From positions 4,708,551-4,752,143 of the forward strand of contig BFEA01000023.1 in the NCBI GenBank assembly GCA_003427395.1: DNA of 43,593 nucleotides, given 5' to 3'. Below, piece after piece: positions 39,193 to 43,593 of this stretch; within the stretch, counting starts at the first letter, position 1, and each line of letters starts with the position of its first letter. The DNA comes from Chara braunii. Taxonomy: Eukaryota; Streptophyta; Charophyceae; Charales; Characeae. The translations under genes and the position numbers were made by a program. The notes beneath the pieces were generated by a model. It worked only from the letters and a program-made list of their open reading frames with translations, was not told the DNA's origin and ran no database searches.

Positions 39193-40195
39193 TGTGAGGA
39201 ATGAGCCCTCAAGAAGGGGCCTTGCCATGTTGTACATGTTCTGGGCTAAGGCCCCAGCAAGCCTCGTGCCCGCCCTAAGTGAAGGCGGGCCAGTAAATCC
39301 ACAAGAGCCCTCTGTGCCAACATTTCACGAAGTGGAGTTCATACAGTTGCAGCACGCCAGTTGGTTGGAGTGCACCGAGTCTCGGATTTCAGCAAATGCT
39401 GAAAGCCCAGGGCCTCTGAGTTAGTTAGGCCCTGGGCACTTGAACGTGAGGCCGACAATGCATGCTGGGTATAGAGGCCGAAAATGCCAAAGNGAAATCN
39501 GCCCACTATCTGAATCTGGNCGCAGGCCTTGATGAAAGAGGNGCAACTGTATTGCCCCGGGGCCCAACTGTATCGGGCTGAGTTCAGCCTCTGGGCCCCG
39601 GTCACAGGCTGAAGGGAGGCCGCCCACACGCTGCACTGGCATATAGGCAAGCAGGGCGAGTGGGCAGGGATCTTGGCCATTGCGGGCAATGCCGGCACGC
39701 TGCGCAAATGCGAGCTGCTGCTGCTGCTGCGCTGCGCCAAGAGAGGTGCAAGGCAGGCCAGCGCTAGGCGGTAGGGCGCTGCCTGTGCACCAGGGCACTG
39801 GTGGCCATAGCCGGGCCGCATGAGGGTGCAGTGAGGGTGAAGGGCGAAGGTGGTCTTCGGAGGTGAAGGGCGCTGTGTGGGTAACAAGGGAGAGTGTGGG
39901 GAAGAGGACACGTACCTGGTCAAGTTGTCTGGTTGCTTTCATTGCTGTAGTTGTAGGATAGGCTGTAGAGTAGATAGGGCGCCTGGCGCCATTCGCAAGA
40001 GAGAGCTACATTTGGGTTATGCTGTTGGTGTTGCCCTGTTGGGCATGGACATTGACTCACGATTCTTCTGTATCATTCTCAATTGGATGGTTACTCGGTT
40101 CCATTGTACTATCTGCTTTGGCTTGGACTACTTGGACTTCAGTGTGATTTTGCATTCTGGATTTCTGTGCTTCGTCCATAGTCATGTTCCTTGCA
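39193..40195 (+). mobile_element. 5' LTR of the retrotransposon (family L, copy 4)
   Basis: The LTR has TG...CA ends (TGTGAGGAATGAGC at the left, CCTTGCA at the right) and is 1003 bp long. The right end lies three bases before a primer-binding site, which fixes its orientation. The left end is set by alignment with copy 3 (25011-26102). Near its start GCCCGCC (39268-39274) and GGCGGGC (39284-39290) form a 7-bp hairpin with a 9-nt loop that recurs in copies 1 and 3. Four single N bases (39493-39542) lie inside. Confidence 0.85.
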
Positions 40196-40198
40196 ATT

Positions 40199-40213
40199 TG
40201 GTATCAGAGCTGG
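40199..40213 (+). promoter_or_regulatory. Primer-binding site, initiator methionine tRNA
   Basis: TGGTATCAGAGC is the standard plant LTR-retrotransposon primer-binding site, complementary to the 3' end of initiator tRNA-Met, and would prime minus-strand cDNA. It begins three bases after the LTR. Confidence 0.93.
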
Positions 40214-41477
40214 TTTGATCGCCACTTACCTTCGGCATGCTGGCGTTATACAGACTTGGTGCGTTGACGATGCTTCTTCGCAGTGGGTACTTGTGACGTC
40301 AGGCCATGTTAGGTGCACACCCTGTGTAGAGAGGGGTGCACCGGAAGGCTATTACGGCAGTGTATGCCGTGGGATACAGCGGAATGTTTGATTGATGATG
40401 AGAGCATGCTGATGTGGCATTGGACTAAGGTGGCACTGCATTGCGTTGTGGGTGGTACCGAGGTCATGACCGGTCATCATGCAACATCAGCTCAATTGGT
40501 GAGAAAATCTGTGGTTGGGGGCAGCTATCTTCAGGTATGTTGATCCCTTACCTTATCTACCTTCTTAATCTCTTCTTACCGTGAGGAAGTGAGTCCAACT
40601 TGAGAGTCCTCTCCTTGGTGAGGTGTCGTGAGCGCGCTACCTTGAGAGACGACAATCTTCCCGGAAGCATCTGGAAGGAGAAAGGGTGGGCCCTGGTCGA
40701 AGCACTGGGTCACGGTCACCATGCCAACCCACAGGGAGTAGTGCACGCATGCGATGGCTGCTGTCTGTTTGGCACTTGCTGCGCTCAGATAGAAGTCTTG
40801 CCAAGAGTGGCAGCCTTGTATGAGACGCTTACCAGATCGTCTATAAACATTTCTGGTTGGGTACTCGGTATGATTCTGGCTGTGATCGTCGTCCTGACTG
40901 CGACGTTAAAGAATTCCTGAAGAGATGGGGGCGCTCTTAATAATCCTCCTGATCAGCCAGATCATCCGGGTGTAAGGCTCGTTTTCGTACGAGGGTAAAT
41001 AAGAGTGGGCTGGCTGGCTTACTTGGCTCTGACTTGGGCACAGGGCTGGGCCGATACACACACGAAAACACTGCTTTGCTCAAGATGCTGTTCGGTATGT
41101 TGGATTGAGGGGAGGGTAGGTTCCAATTGGAGCTCAACTGTGTACACAACTATACCCATCAATCATACATCTGCTACATTGTCTTTTTGTACCTTTGATT
41201 AGTTGGTTGACGGACTGATAACCTCACAAACAGATTAGTGTAGGACTGTTGTATGCTGTCATAGCCAGTTCTAACTAATGCTGCTGTAAGTGAACCAATC
41301 AGGGTGCATCTAGACTATGTAGACAATCTGTATGAATGTTGTAGACATGCCACTTGATTCGGTATAGTAGGGAACTCGCCGGACACAACTATTTATAGAA
41401 AATTACGTGCCGGTCAGATACATGCTGCGGTAGGATTCCATTAGGGGATTCTAGTGCAGATACTATCTGCCTAACTA
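40214..41477 (+). other. Long untranslated leader of the LTR retrotransposon
   Basis: About 1.26 kb between the primer-binding site and the gag start. It contains several upstream ATGs and short frames (up to 106 codons at 40600-40920, with a hydrophobic end), none recognised. An RNA leader would be expected to hold packaging and dimerisation signals, but I cannot place them. Confidence 0.6.
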
Positions 41478-42434
41478 ATGAGTGGGTCAGGCCCTGTTGA
41501 TGATAGAGCTGACATTAGGAGACTAACACGTGCAGGGGCATTAAGGGTACCGCACGTGTTCCAGGCCTTAAATCCGGGAGAAGAAAGACGGCTACGTAGA
41601 GCCCATGCGCTAGCAGCGGGGATAGCAGCAGCGAACGCAGCAGCTAGAGAGCAGGCAACAACAGCCAGAGCAGCAGCGATGGCTAATGGCGCAAACTCTG
41701 CTGCGTCATCATCTGCGTCCTCGTCAGGGACTAATGGGGGCCGGTTAGGAATGCCAACGAGTTCCACAAGCTCCTCGGGCACTTCCCGTTCCACAGGTTC
41801 TAGAAAGTCTTCTAGTCAAATGGCGGGCTCGCAGTTCAGCCCGTTGACCCCGCGTCAGAGGGAGCTCAGAGAGATCCAGCAGGTCGAGATGCTCCGCCGT
41901 GAGTTAGAGCAGGACCTGAAAGAAGCTACCGATAGAGAAAATGCGATGAAAACTAGAGCAGCCAGGCTTGAATCTTTAGAGGCTGACAAGGCTGAGTTAG
42001 AGGGATTGGATGAGTCAGCATTGACTGACCCGCTCAAAGTATTGAAGAAGAATATGCTGTCATTGCACGCACACGTGGACAGCAAATTAAACTTCATGCA
42101 GAGCACTCTAGACCAGATCTTGAATGCGTTGACAAAGCCAGGATTCCGGCCACCAGCACAATCGCCGTTGCCGTTATCGACGATGTCAGGCCCCTTTCCA
42201 GTTCAAGCTGGTACACAGCCAAGTGGTACGTCTGCAGCAGTCTCACAGACTGTTGCGTCTTCTTCTTCGGGTCCAGCGGTGGGAGCTACACCACCGCAAC
42301 AATCTGTTCAGCAATCTGGACAGCCGCAGGGTCAATGGTATCCTAAGACCCCAATGAAACCACCTCTTGCCTTCTCAGGCAAAGGAAAGGGCGAAGAACT
42401 CAACACTTGGTTGAGAACAGTCCCGGTTGGGTGA
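41478..42434 (+). CDS. gag: Gag polyprotein, N-terminal part (LTR retrotransposon)
   Basis: 318 codons from the first in-frame ATG, in good agreement with the position of the leader. Residues about 40-75 are Ala-rich and basic, about 75-125 Ser/Thr-rich, and about 125-215 highly charged and probably coiled-coil (REIQQVEMLRRELEQDLKEA). Residues 225-290 are Pro/Gln/Ser-rich, and the last 25 begin the Retrotrans_gag domain (FSGKGKGEELNTWLRTV). The frame stops at TGA 42432-42434, but the downstream frame continues the same domain, so a one-base deletion around 42425 splits gag. Gag forms the virus-like particle around the element's RNA. The break makes this copy defective unless it is an assembly error. 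Confidence 0.85.
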   Translation: MSGSGPVDDRADIRRLTRAGALRVPHVFQALNPGEERRLRRAHALAAGIAAANAAAREQATTARAAAMANGANSAASSSASSSGTNGGRLGMPTSSTSSSGTSRSTGSRKSSSQMAGSQFSPLTPRQRELREIQQVEMLRRELEQDLKEATDRENAMKTRAARLESLEADKAELEGLDESALTDPLKVLKKNMLSLHAHVDSKLNFMQSTLDQILNALTKPGFRPPAQSPLPLSTMSGPFPVQAGTQPSGTSAAVSQTVASSSSGPAVGATPPQQSVQQSGQPQGQWYPKTPMKPPLAFSGKGKGEELNTWLRTVPVG

Positions 42435-43330
42435 AGGCCAAGAGAACCTTGCTAGAGGACGAAGTGGTAACTACGGCATCTTATCTGGAGGGTAAGGCAG
42501 CCAAGTGGTTAGATGGTGTAGTTATAAAGGCCGGGTATGGGAGACGCATGGCGGACTGGGCTAAGTCTCTGACGTTAGACCAGTTCATGGAAATGGTAGA
42601 AGCTCGATGGCATAACCCACAGGAGGCTCAAAAGGCCACTGATGCCATTAACAAACTAGACCAACGCAAGTTCGGGTCAGTTAGAGAGCTTACGACTACC
42701 GTTGAGAGCTTGATCCTCGTCCCAGGCATCAACTATAGCGATCAGTTCCTATTGACTACGTTTGTGAGATGTCTCCCAGAGAACATTAGGAACTTGCTAG
42801 CCAGCGAGGCACGCACTGAGTACCACTCGTTTGAGACACTGTCTCGGAAAGCCTTAGACTTAGAGGCCACGCTAGGCAATGCTCAACCCACCTCAGGGAA
42901 TGATTCAAAGAAGAAGAGTCCTCAGGAGTGGAAGAAGAAGGGGGCGAAGTTGATGATGGTTGAGTCTGATGGGACTCAAACTGAGATCGATGAGCTCTCT
43001 GACCTGATGGACTACTCAGAGTATGACGGCGAGGAGGTAGTTGAGGGTAGCACCCTCGCCGTGGTAGTTAAGACTAAGGCGGTAGGCCGAGGGAAGGGCC
43101 AGCCTAGGGGTCAAGGGAAGACCGCCTCCAATCAGACTAAGCAGGTTGAGTGGGTAAAGGCAGGTCTTGATCAAGACGTGTGGCGTGACCGCCGAACGCG
43201 TGGTGCTTGTATCAACTGCGGGGAGTACGGACACTCGCAATACAAGTGCCAGAACGCTAAGGTTACGCAGAAGGTAGCTTCAAAGATGGGGCCAACCTAC
43301 TCCCACGCTTCTAGCTCGGGAAACGCGTAG
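42407..43330 (+). CDS. gag: Gag polyprotein, capsid and zinc-knuckle part
   Basis: 307 codons. The ATG at 42407 is only the first in the open frame; the true upstream part is the 41478 frame. Residues 10-150 match the Retrotrans_gag pattern (YLEGKAAKWLDGV, FMEMVEARWHNP, SVRELTTTVESL, FVRCLPENIRNLL). An acidic segment (residues 185-215) and a basic one (225-245) follow. At residues 268-281 (43208-43249) there is a single CCHC zinc knuckle, CINCGEYGHSQYKC, which binds RNA in nucleocapsid proteins. The last codons contain the GGGAAAC heptamer just before the TAG. Confidence 0.9.
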   Translation: MVENSPGWVKAKRTLLEDEVVTTASYLEGKAAKWLDGVVIKAGYGRRMADWAKSLTLDQFMEMVEARWHNPQEAQKATDAINKLDQRKFGSVRELTTTVESLILVPGINYSDQFLLTTFVRCLPENIRNLLASEARTEYHSFETLSRKALDLEATLGNAQPTSGNDSKKKSPQEWKKKGAKLMMVESDGTQTEIDELSDLMDYSEYDGEEVVEGSTLAVVVKTKAVGRGKGQPRGQGKTASNQTKQVEWVKAGLDQDVWRDRRTRGACINCGEYGHSQYKCQNAKVTQKVASKMGPTYSHASSSGNA

Positions 43331-43593
43331 GGCCAGTGGAAGTATTAGCCGCTTCGACTCAAGATGAAGTGGGATTGATACCCTCCCCACTTCATGACAA
43401 GGCCAAGGCTAATGACCCCTTAGTCACCCCGCAGACACAACTAGTCCAAACTATGCTTTGTACGTTAGATGTGTCTGAAGCCTTAGAAGACTTAGAGAGT
43501 GAGTGGTCGAACAAGGACCCTCGTGAGTCTTGGGTGGCACTAAGGAAAGGTCCTAGAGGGGAACATTTCGTGGTGGAAGTCGATGTAGGAGGC
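43315..43593 (+). CDS. pol: Pol polyprotein, N-terminal part (partial, -1 frame)
   Basis: The frame is -1 relative to gag and is open from 43315 to the window end without a stop (93 codons). It has no early ATG, consistent with expression by frameshifting from gag. It begins GPVEVLAASTQDEVGLIPSP after the overlap and ends HFVVEVDVGG. That ending could be the approach to a retropepsin protease, but the catalytic DTG/DSG lies beyond the window. The element is probably Ty3/gypsy-type by the gag style; the pol domain order that would settle this is not visible. Confidence 0.7.
43318..43324 (+). promoter_or_regulatory. Candidate -1 ribosomal frameshift site (GGGAAAC)
   Basis: The heptamer is phased as G-GGA-AAC in the gag frame, the X-XXY-YYZ arrangement of -1 slippery sites. 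The gag stop TAG (43328-43330) lies three bases after it. The -1 frame is open only from 43315 onward, so the heptamer sits inside the 16-nt gag/pol overlap. A 10-bp stem (ATGAAGTGGG 43364-43373 with CCCACTTCAT 43386-43395) follows 39 nt downstream, further than the usual spacer. Confidence 0.7.

Noticed and set aside
40600-40920. A small membrane protein gene in the retrotransposon leader
   Set aside because: A single 106-codon frame with one hydrophobic tail, no family resemblance, and placed in the expected untranslated leader.

Overview
This window is repeat-rich eukaryotic nuclear DNA with no recognisable single-copy host gene. It almost certainly comes from a streptophyte (land plant or charophyte alga). 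Evidence for this is a plant-type telomere heptamer (TTTAGGG)4, a plant-style retrotransposon primer-binding site (TGGTATCAGAGC), plant-like L1-type LINEs with a C-terminal zinc-binding zf-RVT domain, tRNA-derived SINEs and U6 retropseudogenes. The style of the gag protein reminds me of charophyte algae such as Chara, but that is an impression I cannot check here. The assembly is a draft: there is an 818-bp N gap, scattered single Ns, and a read-through sequencing adapter junction.

Layout. 1-575 is a degenerate GTAGA satellite. 588-12983 is a LINE graveyard: two truncated copies with 3' tails (588-2180 and the tail at 2781-3650), a nearly complete ORF2 copy (5918-11656) carrying a nested DNA transposon, and two minus-strand fragments. 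13000-23000 holds foldback elements, SINEs, two minus-strand LTRs of one LTR family, a palindromic minisatellite, a PIF/Harbinger-like element with TAA target duplications and a U6 relic. 23000-29900 holds tRNA-like repeats, the adapter artefact, the gap, a third LTR and several SINEs, one pair lying tail to tail. 30000-38950 holds a compound foldback element with a nested hAT-like insertion, paired 148-bp MITEs, two hAT-like elements, a U6 retropseudogene with a clear target-site duplication, and many microsatellites. 39193 to the end is the 5' part of an LTR retrotransposon: LTR, primer-binding site, a 1.3-kb leader, gag (broken once) and the start of pol.

How the parts relate. The LINEs would supply the reverse-transcription machinery that plausibly made the SINEs and the U6 pseudogenes (poly(A) tail, 15-bp target duplication). 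All three LINE 3' ends keep the same RNA architecture although the stem sequences differ: one or more GCTGGA/TCCAGC hairpins, then a longer stem enclosing a CTTATCA-containing loop, then poly(A). This is good evidence for a selected RNA structure. In the LTR element, gag ends in a correctly phased GGGAAAC heptamer inside a 16-nt gag/pol overlap, which suggests -1 ribosomal frameshifting to make Gag-Pol.
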